Shown here piece by piece: positions 43,000 through 54,420 of a stretch of 64,000 nt of DNA (positions are counted from its first letter, which is position 1; each line of letters opens with the position of its first letter). Source of the DNA: Gautieria morchelliformis (taxonomy: Eukaryota > Basidiomycota > Agaricomycetes > Gomphales > Gomphaceae); assembly GCA_015179125.1 (NCBI GenBank), contig WHVA01000059.1:124001-188000 (forward strand), read 5' to 3'. The translations under genes and the position numbers were made by a program. The notes beneath the pieces are model-generated. The model was not told the DNA's origin. It did no database searches and worked only from the letters and a program-made list of their open reading frames with translations.

Positions 43000-43846
43000 A
43001 TGGATCGCGAGTGTCGCGACAGCAAGCTTACAAGGCTTGATCTGTACAAGCTGCCTCCTTCTCCAGTGGCCATCGCTGAGTCTTTCTCACGTTATAATTT
43101 CACACAATTTTATCTCGAACTCGACTGGGTGGAAGCCATAGGCAGTGTCGAAGGAGTGGTGAGCGGTGAGCTCAAAGTTAGACTAGGTACGCGTGTGAAT
43201 GGCTCAATAGAGTTTGTAGAACAAGGTTCCCAAGTGGAAGCACTTGTGGGAGTTCTTGATCACTACTCAACGCGGTTTCCGGACGACGTACGTACGTACG
43301 TGCTGGTGGCCAAATGGATAGACGATGCGTTGGGAGGGGCAATACACCCTACTCAGAAGCAAACGCACCTGTAAGCATGCAATTTACCAAGCGTTTGCGA
43401 TCGTTGCGAAAAGTTACATGTTTGATGCTGTTTTTTAACAGCTTCCTGATTTGAATTCTGCCGAAACAAATAATCGAGAAAACTGTCAGTTGTCCGCAAC
43501 ACAACCAAATAAGAAGCGGCCCCTTCCATGTGCAGCAGAACATACATCTGCTGCGAAGCAGCCAAAAGACCGTGGAAAAAAGGTGCAGACTAAGTTACAT
43601 AACGAACAGCATCAACGGTTTGCACCCCGTTATTTAAGTGAAGGTCTTGACACTTGCTTACCGCAGGTTAATCATGACCCAAACGGCCTCGTGGATGTCG
43701 ACACCCCTGACTGCAACAGCGGCCCTCGCACAGCTTTACTTCATGAGCTCACCATCTCCTGCAAAACTAGGATTCGGTGTGTGTCCACTGTCCTGAGTGT
43801 CAATTCACCTACAGCTGTTGCTGCAGGTTCGTTGCTATGTCCATGA
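43000..43846 (+). CDS. Hypothetical protein
   Basis: First ORF (43,000-43,374) starts MDRECRDSKLTRLDLYKL and has an even, coding-like composition (FYLELDWVEAIGSVEGVVSG, VLDHYSTRFPDD). A donor-like GTAAGC at 43,371 and an acceptor TTTTTTAACAG at 43,440 would link it to a Lys/Gln-rich second part (NKKRPLPCAAEHTSAAKQPK), but the phase does not match by one base. No domain is recognised. It could be a small gene, a fragment or two chance ORFs. An ACGT tandem run lies at 43,287-43,300 inside it. Confidence 0.3.
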
Positions 43847-44815
43847 TCACCGTGACGGGCCTGGCGGCTGCATTTTGCTGCACGCCCAGGGGTTTTAGTA
43901 GTGCTCGCGAATCCTGCATTTTATTTTTGCTAGCACTGACACACTGAAGTCACGGTTCCACTGCGCTTGATGATGACGCACACACACACCCTTGGAGGGT
44001 CTCCCAACCATGTCTCAGCCTCGCACGGATACCTCTACTCTAACCCGCTTTCATCGTGATGCAACTCAACTGCCAGTCCACCTTACTTTTTTTTCTGCGT
44101 GCACTCTGACGCCGGAATCTGACTCAAGTCTCAGCGCTCACTGGCAGCGCCCAGCCGGTGTCCTTGACGTCCTGGCGTCTGTTGTTCGGACGTTCTGATC
44201 TGTAATTCTGCCAGCCGACCGTTGCGCGCTACGTTGTCGCTGATTGTCGCGTAATGCGTACCAATCCATGATATCATCAATCTTTCCCTCTTTGAATTAA
44301 TCCAGCCCTCCATGTTTTTCCGAACATTCCCCAGACTGAACTTATCGCGAATGTATCCCCGTGGGCCGTGGCCTACAGGATCAACTCCCATTATTTTCAG
44401 CCTGGAGGTGCGACTCCACATACTGGCATGAGCATGCACCCATGCCCTAATCCACCACCACCTGTCTCTATTGCTCTTCTGCAGTTTCTATTCGTGAGTT
44501 GCGCTGCATTTGAAAACTGGGCACGGGGCTTCGAACCTGGGTGGCCCATGGTTTTGTGCCGAGTGCGAAGGAGGGGATTGAATTGTTCTTTGTTTTCCAG
44601 CAGCACCAACGACAGTGTTCCAAGCTACTACCCCGCCCCGCCCTATACCGCACATATTCCTCACTCATCCTACATGGCTATTATACGCGATACATCGACC
44701 TGGGGCTCCGTGGCATGAATCCAATGCAGCTCACGCAATACATTCGACGTGTTCTTGAGCTTGTTCTACTTGGCTATAACTGTATATAGCGATTCCCGAC
44801 GAAACTGCAACACCC
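43847..44815. other. Intergenic, no supported gene
   Basis: No coding evidence. A GGTTCGAAGCC B-box-like word on the minus strand at about 44,527-44,537 is not part of a foldable tRNA. Confidence 0.45.
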
Positions 44816-44823
44816 CTCCGTAC

Positions 44824-45262
44824 TAGTGTTTTCCCGGCCCGGCTTGGGCTCAAAAGCCCCGGTCACGGCTCAGCCTGAGACGGCTCGGGCTTCACAAAAC
44901 CCAGGCCGGGCTTTTTTTACGGCTCAGGCCCGGCTCCGGCCCGGCCCGGCTTTGGCCCCGGCTCGCTGGAGCGGTGAAAAACACCCTTTTCGTCCCTCAT
45001 TTGAACATTAAGCGCCTTATCTAAGTTTCCCACGCGTGATGCCGGCGCGCTGTGCCTGGGTGCCGTTGAGCCGCCTAGGGCGGCTTCACCCATACCATCT
45101 AGGCGCTCAAGAGCTGCGGCTTCACGGCTTGGCCCAGGCTTGTCAAATCCTGAGCCGGGCTTTTTGGGACGGCCTGCAGACGGCTAGGGCCCGGCTTGGC
45201 TTGGCCTGTATGGGCTCAGCTCCGGCTTTGTCGTGGCCTGAGCCGGGCCCAGGAAAACACTA
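44824..45262. mobile_element. hAT-like MITE (439 bp)
   Basis: Ends are TAGTGTTTTCCCGGCCCGGC and, reverse-complemented from the right, TAGTGTTTTCCTGGGCCCGG. Flanking 8-mers CTCCGTAC and CTCTGCAC agree at six of eight positions, the two differences being C/T. Subterminal arrays of GGCTCGGGC/GGCCCGGC words at both ends mirror the larger hAT element at 8,258. No ORF for a transposase. Confidence 0.8.
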
Positions 45263-45638
45263 CTCTGCACCCAGTGAATCATTTTGTGAGATACATTCGA
45301 CGCGTCCCTAGTTAAGACAGATTTATACGTGTGCAGATCAATTCAGGTGTATATCTTATTGTGCCACACAACTGATGTTATTATGATTCAGTCCATGAAC
45401 TTACTTATGATGCACAGTGATATGTACACTACGCCCCCTGAAACTGAAATGTCTCCTTGTGGGTCTGCAGATCTTGGTGATGCACCATGTAGCAGGTAAA
45501 ACTTAAATCAGAGGTATAGGTAGATCAAAGTAATCTAATACGTAGAGCAAAGCATTGGCAACCGTACAGGAGATCTTGTGCAAACAATGAGTTAGGTGCC
45601 GGCACACGCCGGCACCAGCGTCCAGCTGAGGGGAGCCG
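45263..45638. other. Spacer with hairpin
   Basis: No gene. A perfect 9-bp hairpin GGTGCCGGC/GCCGGCACC (45595-45603, 45608-45616) lies just before the LTR. Confidence 0.5.
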
Positions 45639-46537
45639 TGTAAGGACCCGGGCTAGCTTACTAACGCTGAGCCCTTACAGACTCTGACCGAGCTAAAGAT
45701 AGAACTAGAAAGAACATATATAAGATCAGACCAATTACCTGTAAATAATTCAAGACTCAAAGTACCCACATATCAAAGGTTGACTTCGACTGGTTATCTT
45801 GAGTTCACTGCCCTAAGAACTCTATTTACTCAGTCTGTCGCTATCTCTTTGAGCTCCTGTTACGTATCAAGATTTCCGCTAAGTCGGAACTGGAAAGGAC
45901 AGCGGCTTCAACTTGTAGGTTGCGCCCCCAATGAACTATCGTCCTAGGTATTTCGGAAATGAGTCGGAAGTCGGAAAGTACTGAACTAAAGGTTGGTTGG
46001 AACTCGAGGAGGCGGAACTGAGGCGGAAAACGGAAGGCGGAGAGACGGAGGTCTTGCTAGACTCGCTGTGCTAGGAACAGGAGATGGAGCGAAGGAAATC
46101 AAGTATTGAAGGCGATTATCTGATTGCAGAATAACAGACATACATGACAGGCTTTTATACAAAGAGCTGAGACAACAGGTAATGGGATGGTACTAAGCAA
46201 ATTCCGGGGGAAGCGGAAGTCGAGTAGACAATGCGTGGTAACTAACTAATTGGGAACAATGGGACTATAAGGGGGGTTCAGGGTAAGGTAAAACAATGGC
46301 AAAGAATAAGGGGTCGGGAAAACATATCTGACAACGAAACACAAGGAGGGCCGGACATATGGTCTTGATGAACGATGAAGCAGGTCCGGTGGGTCCGAGT
46401 AATAGAGTCGAAAGAACAAGGGAGTAGAACAATGGGCGGAATGTCGGAAATATCGGAGGGGTGGAAAGTGTTGCGAAAATGAAGGTCGGAAGTCGGAAAT
46501 GAACGGTCGTAACAGCTCCGACACCAGCTTCCTTACA
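45639..46537 (+). repeat. LTR of a degenerate Ty3 element (899 bp)
   Basis: Starts TGTAAGGA and ends TTCCTTACA, an inverted terminal pair with TG...CA. A TATATAA-type box lies at about 45,717. The 5-bp flanks differ (AGCCG, TTTTT), so it is not a solo LTR with intact duplication; it most likely is the 5' LTR of the plus-strand gag-pol that follows. No matching 3' LTR was found in the window. Confidence 0.65.
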
Positions 46538-47035
46538 TTTTTTAACCTACTCACCGTCAACATTGAGCTCGACACGGACTGATCACCTGCTGTTGAGTAT
46601 CAAAATCCAATTTTTTTTTTCTAACATAACAACATAAGACAGAGACATGGTGACTCGCTCCGGAAGAAGTTATGCTGAGCCTCACCATGTAATAACCTAT
46701 GTACTCATGTATGTACACTAGTTATTACCTAATCCCAGTGGGCCCCTTAGGGACCCACTGTATAGTTTATGCGTGGGAACCGGTCAGCGGTTCCCATTGC
46801 ATCTTACCCTTACACTGTCACTACGTAGCATCAGGATACCACACCTTGGTCAAGTTCTGTGTGCCCTTGTGACTCAAGGCTTAAGATCGTCATCTTTACA
46901 CCTTTTTGAACTATCCTGCGGTTGATTGCCACGTGACCAACCGATTGTGGATTCAAAGCAATCTTGAAAAGATTGCTGCGTCGACGACTAAACATCATTG
47001 ATACCCTCCAGTAGACCCTCTACTGTCAGCTGCGA
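46538..47035 (+). other. Leader between LTR and gag
   Basis: About 500 bp with two strong hairpins: CAGTGGG..CCCACTG near 46,735-46,760 and GGGAACCG/CGGTTCCC (46775-46782, 46788-46795). No tRNA-type primer site was identified. Confidence 0.45.
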
Positions 47036-49675
47036 GCATGATGATTCCACGCAGTCGAAGATGGACACGAGCGTCGAGCTCGTGGTTCATGCCACAGGTG
47101 CAGCCCAGTGACACGATGGATGACGCTACCCTGGACCAAGAGTCCAGGATGCCAGAAGACGGAGAGATCGTAGATCTCACCACCCTTGTCCCCCCAATAG
47201 AGGACGAGGAAAACCCTGACCATGTCTCACCGAGCGTGGTTGAGGACAAGACGTCGCCGGGCGACAAGCCGGAACCGCCCCCCCAATCCCAGAAACAAGG
47301 GAAAAGGCAGAGAGGTCTCGCCGTCGTCAGACAGCAGAGCATCAATATCGAGACGGGCACAAAGCCACGACTCGAACCGCCGCTCACGAAGTAGAGCGAC
47401 GACAATCGTCCCCGAAGGAGGACGAAGGCAAAAAAGACGAGCCCCTGACGACGGTCAGGGCTCGGAATACTTGAGCTCAAGTTGCAAGAGCTCAAGAACT
47501 CACGCCATCGACAACGAGACGGCGGAGGCGATGAACAAGCAGGTGCAGGATGCCTAGCACCGGAGCACCCTCACGGGCCACAAGCACGATCAATTAGCAT
47601 CACAGCTTGATAACATTGCCACTGCCATCATGGAGATCGGCAAGGAACTCCACCAAGCCGAGGAGATCAGGCTGCGAGACACGGCCATGCTGGAGGAGGT
47701 CCAGACGGCCCTCCGTCCACGTGGGGAACGCGAAGTGCCACGTCAAGGCTCGCGACAGTCCGCAGCTAGTGAACGCGGCCACGACATGGAAGACCCGCGA
47801 TGAAAGGAACTGGACAGGCAGTGAATGCCGCTGCCAGCCATACCAGTCGAACAGGACGTGCGGTTCAGAAATGAACCCCAAGAGAAACCGGCTGCCCCCA
47901 TGGACAGCCGCAAGACGATCCAACAGATCGTCAGGGGGCAAGTCGCCTCAGAGCCCAACTCTGAGACCACGATGGAGAGCTTAGAGCTCAAAGTCATGCA
48001 CTGGCAGCGAAAAGAGGCCACAGCCGCATGCCGCCATATGTGGGCCCTCGAGCTGCTGGCGAAGAACGCCGAGGAGGCAGTAGCCCAGAGCCATTCCGCT
48101 CAGCAGCCCAACGAACAGCTCACGCGAGCCATGCAGGGCGCGCGACAAGCGCACGCAGCCTACAACAGCACGCTGCGGATCTGCAACATGGGACTAACAG
48201 GGGACACCAGGCACAAAACACCCCCGGACCCGAGAGCACAAAATGCTCCCGATCCTGAGCCCGACCCGGGCCTGGGACCCGTCAGGGCATACAACAGCCT
48301 GCCCCGTGCGGCATCACAGCCGCGCGAACAATCCATGGCCCCAACAGAGGGCCAGGGCATACCGGATCAGGCTGACATTGTACCGCTGGAGCTGTACAAT
48401 GGGATCACACGGATGATCCGCGTGGCATTGGCAGATGCTGCCGACACAGACCCGGAGAAGTCTGTGCCTGCAAAAGCCGGCATAAAGCTGGCTCACCCTG
48501 AGCCATACTCCGGGGGATCTGACCTCGAAGAGTTTGAAATCTTCGTTGCAGCCGTCTTACGATGGCTGAAAATGAACTGCCTCCTAGGGCCAACCAGCAT
48601 AGACATGCAGGTTGGCTACGTGGGCACTCGCCTGACCGGCGAGGCCCAGGAATGGTTCCCTTGAAACGTAGAACACTTTGATCGCCAGGTCCGCAGTTGG
48701 ACCCTGGAAACAGTGATGCAGGGCCTTCAAAAAAGGTTCCTGCACACACTGATGTACCACCATGCATCGAATAAATTTGACGCGGTCATGCAGGGCACGA
48801 AGACCGTTCAGGAGATGCTGAACGAGCCCATGAAATACGCAGCGCATATGATACAGCCGCCAGACGACTACACGTTCTGGAGACGGTTCGTGTCAGCGCT
48901 GCGTGAGACGCTGCGCAATGAGGTCTTCAAGAAGGTATAATGCTGAGAGCAGCTCGATAGAGCAACTCTTCGAGACGGCCTGAATGATAGAGGAGGCATC
49001 CCAATACAATATGGGGATGCACCACGCAGAGAGCGCAGCGGCAACAGCAAGTGCCGCCCGGCTTACAGGGAGCAAGTCGGTGACACAGACGGGCCTGACC
49101 AGGCCTAGCCTGTTCTCGAGGAGTGGAGCATCGCAGCGACTGCTGCCCCCACGCCCAGTGCAAGCTGGACGCCTGCCTGAAGCTAAACAGCCTCAAACAT
49201 CAGGGTCGTCCCCGCAACCTGCCCCACCAACGAAAGTGTTGGGCCAGCCTAACAATCGGCCCAGCGGCGGCCAAAGCAGCACTACGTGCTTTGAGTATGG
49301 CCAACCTGGCCACAAGAAGGTGGAGTGCCCCCGGCTTAGGTCCGGTATAAGGACAGCGGCCGCGAGGCATGATGATGAGACCGAGGACCCGGATGCAGAT
49401 CTCGGTCAAAATTCTCTTCAACAGATTGATGAAGAGGGGGAGGGTGATCCCCAACCCAACGAATCTCTGGACAACAGAGATGCACCCGCTGAAGAGTGGG
49501 ATCCGGAGCCGTCCCAGTACTATGAATGGGACGAGGAGGCAGAAGACACCGCCTACAGGTCCAGTGCAATCAGAATCGCGCCGGAAGACGACGCTTCCAC
49601 GAAAGTCATGGTGGCATGCACATCGGTTATGCCAGACGACGGCCTAACCAGTGTATCACCACCGAAGCAAGCATA
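47036..49675 (+). pseudogene. gag: Degenerate Ty3 gag
   Basis: Plus frames with several breaks. An N-terminal disordered part is followed by a coiled-coil-like stretch (ACRHMWALELLAKNAEEAVA) and the capsid region (KLAHPEPYSGGSDLEEFEIF, VGYVGTRLTGEAQEWFP, FWRRFVSALRETLRNEVFKK). A zinc knuckle CFEYGQPGHKKVEC follows, in which the second Cys has become Tyr. TGA stops at 47,801, 47,822, 48,662 and 48,981 all stand at plausible Arg positions. The element is inactive. Confidence 0.8.
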
Positions 49676-51870
49676 GGACGTGGCCAATGTGCCCGCGCAG
49701 TGAAAACCGGACCCTCTCAGGGTACTGGGATATAAATGGTGTAAAAGCCCACTGCCTGCTGGATAGCGGGAGCGAAGGGGTACTACTATCCCCTGAATTC
49801 ACGTGAGCTACAGGGATGAAGACATTCATCCTGGAGCAGCCAATCGTGCTGCAGCTAGCCTGCATAGGTAGCCATTCCACAATCAATTATGGAACGAACA
49901 TGACCATTAAATTTGGTCGTGAAACATACGACGAATATTTCGACGTAGTGAACATTGAATATTACGACGCGATCTTAGGGACACCGTTCCTAAGGAGATT
50001 TGGCATCACCCTGGACTTCTCAAGCCCAGGGACCATCCGTAAGGGGAACGAAATAATCCCCACGGGCAAAGTCTCGTTCGACGATAATGAGTCAATGAAC
50101 GAGGGCAAGGGGCCAAGGGTGAGCAGGGTCACCCTGACGCCGAAGCCAAACCTGGCTCATTGAAGCCAGGAGGACGAGTCGCATAATGACTCGTCCTCGA
50201 GCTCGCCCTACAATTGTAGGGAGAGGCGCTCTCACCTGACGGTGAAAGTGATGGGAAAAAGAAAAGCGGTCCCGCACGCCGTGGGACCTAATAGATGCAT
50301 ACAGCGCCTAATGGCTTCTAAGCCAACCACCACCGTCATCCTCACGGATGACAACATCCCTCACCTCCACGAGGAATGGATGGAAAGGATCACTAGCTAG
50401 TCAGTGGAATTCCATTAGAGCTCCCGCTGCTGTGGGAGATCAACCATGAGATCAATCTCATCAATCCCAACAAACATATGTGGTATCGACTACTGAAGTG
50501 CCCTGAACATTTCCGAGAGGAACTGTCGGCAAAGATAGAATGCTACACCACTGCCAAGTGGTGGATCCCAGCAGTTGCACAGCAGGCTGTACCCATGCTG
50601 TGCGTGCCGAAGAAGAATGGTACACTACAGACCGTTTTCAATCTGCGCCAGCAGAACGAGAACACGGTGAAGGATGTTACGCCCTTCCCGGATCAGGATA
50701 TCATCCGCAGCGACATGGCTCGCTGTCGATATTGCACAAAACTCGATATGTCTGAAGCATACGAGCAGATCTGGATTCATCCGGATCACGTAGCAAAGAC
50801 TGCCTTTGCCACGATCCTTGGCATGTTTAGGAGCCAAGTGATACAGATGGGAGACTGTAACGCACCATCGACGTTCCAACGGCTGATGACAGCCATTTTC
50901 CGTGACTGCATAGGTCGCTTCGTCCATGTCTCAATGGACGACATATTCATTTTCTCACTCTCGATACTAGAGCACAAGGACCACCTCTATATTGTCTTTG
51001 ACAGACTGAGGAAGAACCACCTTTTTCTGAGCAAGAAGAAGGTTGATCTCTATTCCATCCGAATGGAGTGCCTCGGCCACATCATCGATGGCCAAGGTGT
51101 GCATGCCAACGAGGATAAGATGCAATGCATCCGCGAGTGGTGCAGGCCACGGACATTCAACGACGTCCAGCGTTTCCTTGGGCTAGTACAGTACCTGGCA
51201 CATTACATGCCAGATGTTAGCGCATACACAACCCCATTATTGGGCTGTGCGCGTAACAACCGTCCATTCGAATGGACCCCACTACTAGACAAATGCTGGC
51301 AAAGCATTAAGGCGTTGGCCTGTAAGGCCCCGATCCTGCATCCAATCGACGCACCGTGCCCAGAGCCAATCTGGGTGATCACCAACGGGTCAAAAGCCGG
51401 CATCGGTGCAGTCTACGGCCAAGGCTCCGACTGGAAAACCTGTCGGCCAGCCGGCTTCTTGTCAAAGTAGTTTAGTGTTGCTCAGCAACACTACCGCACT
51501 CACGAGCACAAGACAATCACGGTGCTTGAGGCTCTCATGAAATGGGAGGATAAACTACTGGGACGAAGGTTCACCCTTGTCACAGATCACAAGGGGCTCG
51601 AATACTTCAAGACCAGAACGGTGTTGAAGTTGAAATGGGATAGGAACTCCCACCATCTGACCTGGCGGTCAGATAGGCTCTTCATGTTGACGGTGTAGAG
51701 AACAAGGTAGCGGACTGCCTGTCGCGCTATGTGACACAAGTGATGACAATCACCCGGACCACGTCTTTGTAAATGCAGACGCACGTTTAGACCCGGAACA
51801 TGAGCTACTGCCCACCGACCAGTATATTGAGCTGCGAACAGCAGCGATGAGATGGTCTAACCGCCTTGCA
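49676..51870 (+). pseudogene. pol: Degenerate Ty3 pol (protease, RT, RNase H)
   Basis: Protease: INGVKAHCLLDSGSEGVLLS with the D-S-G triad, then a TGA at 49,804, and YYDAILGTPFLRRFGI. RT at 50,478-51,300: VPMLCVPKKNGTLQTVFNLR, YCTKLDMSEAYEQIWIHP, FVHVSMDDIFIFS (catalytic Asp pair kept, preceding residue unusual). RNase H: PIWVITNGSKAGIGAVYGQG, then a TAG at 51,468 and HEHKTITVLEALMKWEDKLL, VENKVADCLSRY, NADARLDPEHELLP. The similarity stops at about 51,870 in the linker before the integrase, where an unrelated Ty3 pol fragment begins. Confidence 0.85.
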
Positions 51871-52985
51871 GAGAAGACAGGTGTGGATATTGGAATCTGC
51901 CGCATTGAACGAGGGCTCACAAAAGCTTGGCAAGGGATTCATCCGCTCCTCCCAGTCACCCAGTGGCACCCCTGTTGTGTTCGCAAAGAAGAAGGATGGT
52001 ACATTGCCAATGTGTGTGGACTACCGAGGGTTGAATCGTATCACCCGAAAGAACAAGTACCCTATCCCACTAATTCCGAGCCTTATTGACCAACTCAAAA
52101 GCACAAACATCTATACCAAGTTTGACCTTCGCGCCAGGTTCAACAATGTTCGGATCGCCTCTGGCCAAGAGTGGAAGACAGCCTTCTGAACTCGATATGG
52201 GTCCTTCAAATATCTTGTCATGCCGTTCGGGTTGACGAACGCCCCAGCTACTTTCCAGCACTTCATGAATGATATCTTCCAAGACATGGCTGACGTCTTC
52301 ATTGTAGTCTACCTCAATGACATCCTTATCTTCTCCAAGAACAGGAAAGATCACTTGGAACATGTCCGAATGGTCCTTGCCTGTCTTCGAAAGCACAACC
52401 TCTTCATAAAGCCAGAGAAGTGCCTCTTCCATTCGGACTGGGTCGAATTCCTCGGATTCATCATCTCTCCTGCTGGGGTCTCCATGGACATCGAAAAGAC
52501 AGCTGCCATCACAAAGTGGCCTGTACCGACGAACATTCGCAAAGTCCAATCATTCCTAGGCTTCGCGAACTTCTACAGAGGATTCATCATCTCATTCTTA
52601 GACATTGTCCTGCCACTCACTTGCTTAACCAGAAAGGATACCCCATTCACCTGGGAAGCGAAGCAGCAGGAGGCCTTCAAAGCACTCAAAGCTGTGTTCG
52701 CAAAAGCTCCAGTCCTCATCCACTTCAACCTGAGCAACCCCATTGTCGTCGAAACAGACGCTTCTGAATACGTCGTCGTCGCCATCATCTCGCAGATCAC
52801 CCCCTCCGATGGTGATATCCATCCAATTGCCTTCTATTTGCGAGGAATGGCACCAGCTGAGATGAACTATGTGATCTACAACAACTTGCTATCTTCTGCG
52901 CCTTCAAGCAATGGCGAAACTACCTTGAAGGGGCATCCCACGTCATCAAGCCCATTGTTGGGGAGCCTTTCCAAAGCCGTGAGCA
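51870..52985 (+). pseudogene. Second Ty3 pol fragment (RT to RNase H)
   Basis: A different RT begins abruptly: [54 protein letters not shown], a TGA at 52,187, FKYLVMPFGLTNAPATFQHF and VVYLNDILIFSKNRKDHL. The catalytic YLDD is YLND, which removes an essential Asp. It goes on through LGFANFYRGFIISF and VVETDASEYVVVAIISQI and breaks after YVIYNN by frameshift and truncation near 52,960. It is a second lineage fused end-to-end with the first, probably by recombination or nested insertion and deletion. Confidence 0.85.
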
Positions 52986-53271
52986 GTCGCCCAACCTATT
53001 CCTCGCTGTTTGCCACTGCATTCGGGTTGGGATTAGGTCTCAGGCCTGCTACATCGGGATCGGAATTGTGCTCAGAACCAGAATCAGAATCATCGCCACC
53101 TCCACCACCATCGCCAGGATCACTCGGTTCAGGGGGCCCAGTGCTCGGTTCTTCGGGAACTTCGCTGACATGCCCTTGGCCAGCACCAATAACTCGGCGC
53201 CGGGGTGCGGGTTGAACTGACAGGGGGTTGGAATATTGGTGATGGAACGGGGGGTTTTCTGGGACGCTCAA
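52986..53271 (-). pseudogene. Start of gag of a third, minus-strand Ty3 element
   Basis: Minus ORF MSVPENPPFHHQYSNPLSVQ, then PAPRRRVIGAGQGHVSEVPE, PSTGPPEPSDPGDGGGGGDD and an acidic stretch. Its composition and place just inside an LTR fit the disordered N terminus of Agaricomycete Ty3 gags. It is cut off at about 52,985 by the plus-strand pol fragment. Confidence 0.5.
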
Positions 53272-53304
53272 AGCACCTCATGCACACCAAGCTTCGATTG
53301 TCGG

Positions 53305-53832
53305 TGTTATGTGGTTGCCTTCGGCACAGGTGTAAGATCAGGTAATCGGCATTCTGAACAATGAGTGTAGAGAGTTCAGATATACTGTTAAGGTTGTATT
53401 TCATACTGTAGTTCGGCTTCACCAAAGCCGAACTCGGGTCTTGGGTTGGAGGGCTTGGCTTCATGGGTTGAACCCACTCAGTGTTCTGCCCTAATTTTGG
53501 GAGCGATCTTGGCTATAAGCCAAGAAGTGGGTTTTGATATCAAGCAGAGGGTCTTAGGTACGATAAGCTAATTCGATATCTGAACTGGGGAACTATGATA
53601 CATGGACTGGAGGTCTATATAGTAAAGTAGTGTGCAGGGTCGCGAAGAGAACATCATTGGATCAATGGTCAGGGGAACAAGGGTCAGGTAAACGGGGAAC
53701 TAACTAGAAAGGGGAATCAGGGGTGATGGGAAGTGTGAAGGGAAACCTGAAGGAAAGCCGAGAATAACCCGAGGTTCCCAAATGAGAGCCAAGCCAAGGC
53801 TTCAGGAACGGATTCGGGAACGGATCGTAACA
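53305..53832 (-). repeat. LTR of the third Ty3 element (528 bp)
   Basis: On the minus strand it runs TGTTACGATCCG to CCACATAACA, TG...CA with a short inverted TGTTA(C/T)G end. It contains a perfect hairpin GTTCGGCTT/AAGCCGAAC (53410-53418, 53424-53432) and CTTATAGC near 53,514. The gag start at 53,271 follows in the same orientation. Confidence 0.6.
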
Positions 53833-54420
53833 AAGTATATGGCAATTTTATTGTTGGGATATAAATAATTTTACTTTTGTCCCTCCCCAAGCGGCTGCTC
53901 TGCCGACGAGAAGTTAGAACACTTCTTTTGATTTCATGCCTCTTCTTATTATTTCTACCAACTTTTAATATACACTATATCATTATAACTATTCATAAGA
54001 ACATTTATTTTGATTTTTATGCCTCTTCTTATTATTTCTACCAACTTTTAATATACACTATATCATTATAACCATTCATATTAATACTCCTTTTCATATA
54101 TATTACAAATATCTAGACAACTACTATTACTTCATACTGTACTCTAATACTCTCTCATTGTAACTATTCATACTAATACTCCTACTCATATCTGTTAGAA
54201 GTATCTGTCCAAGTATCTATTACTCTATCTTGTAGTCTAATACTCTCTCATATGTATATATCTCTCCGAGATGTTTAAATATATACAGAATCTTCTAATA
54301 ACATCTATTATTCTCCTTATAAATACTACTATATATTCCTATATGTTGTTATTAATACTCTTATAATATATATTATATACTCATATATACTGTATCACAT
54401 GACCTTTTTGATTAACCTCC
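53833..54420. repeat. AT-rich island with 83-bp tandem duplication
   Basis: Strikingly AT-rich compared with the rest. A block beginning ATGCCTCTTCTTATT at 53,936 is repeated almost exactly at 54,019 (period 83 bp). It is followed by degenerate TACTAATACTC / ATTCATA words to about 54,400. No gene. Confidence 0.75.

Noticed and set aside
44527..44537. GGTTCGAAGCC on the minus strand, a perfect B-box word
   Set aside because: The T-arm stem does not pair, and no A box or acceptor stem is found at tRNA distance; not called as a tRNA or SINE.
45639..46537. Solo LTR interpretation
   Set aside because: Flanking 5-mers differ and a gag-pol follows in the same orientation; 5' LTR of a truncated element is simpler.
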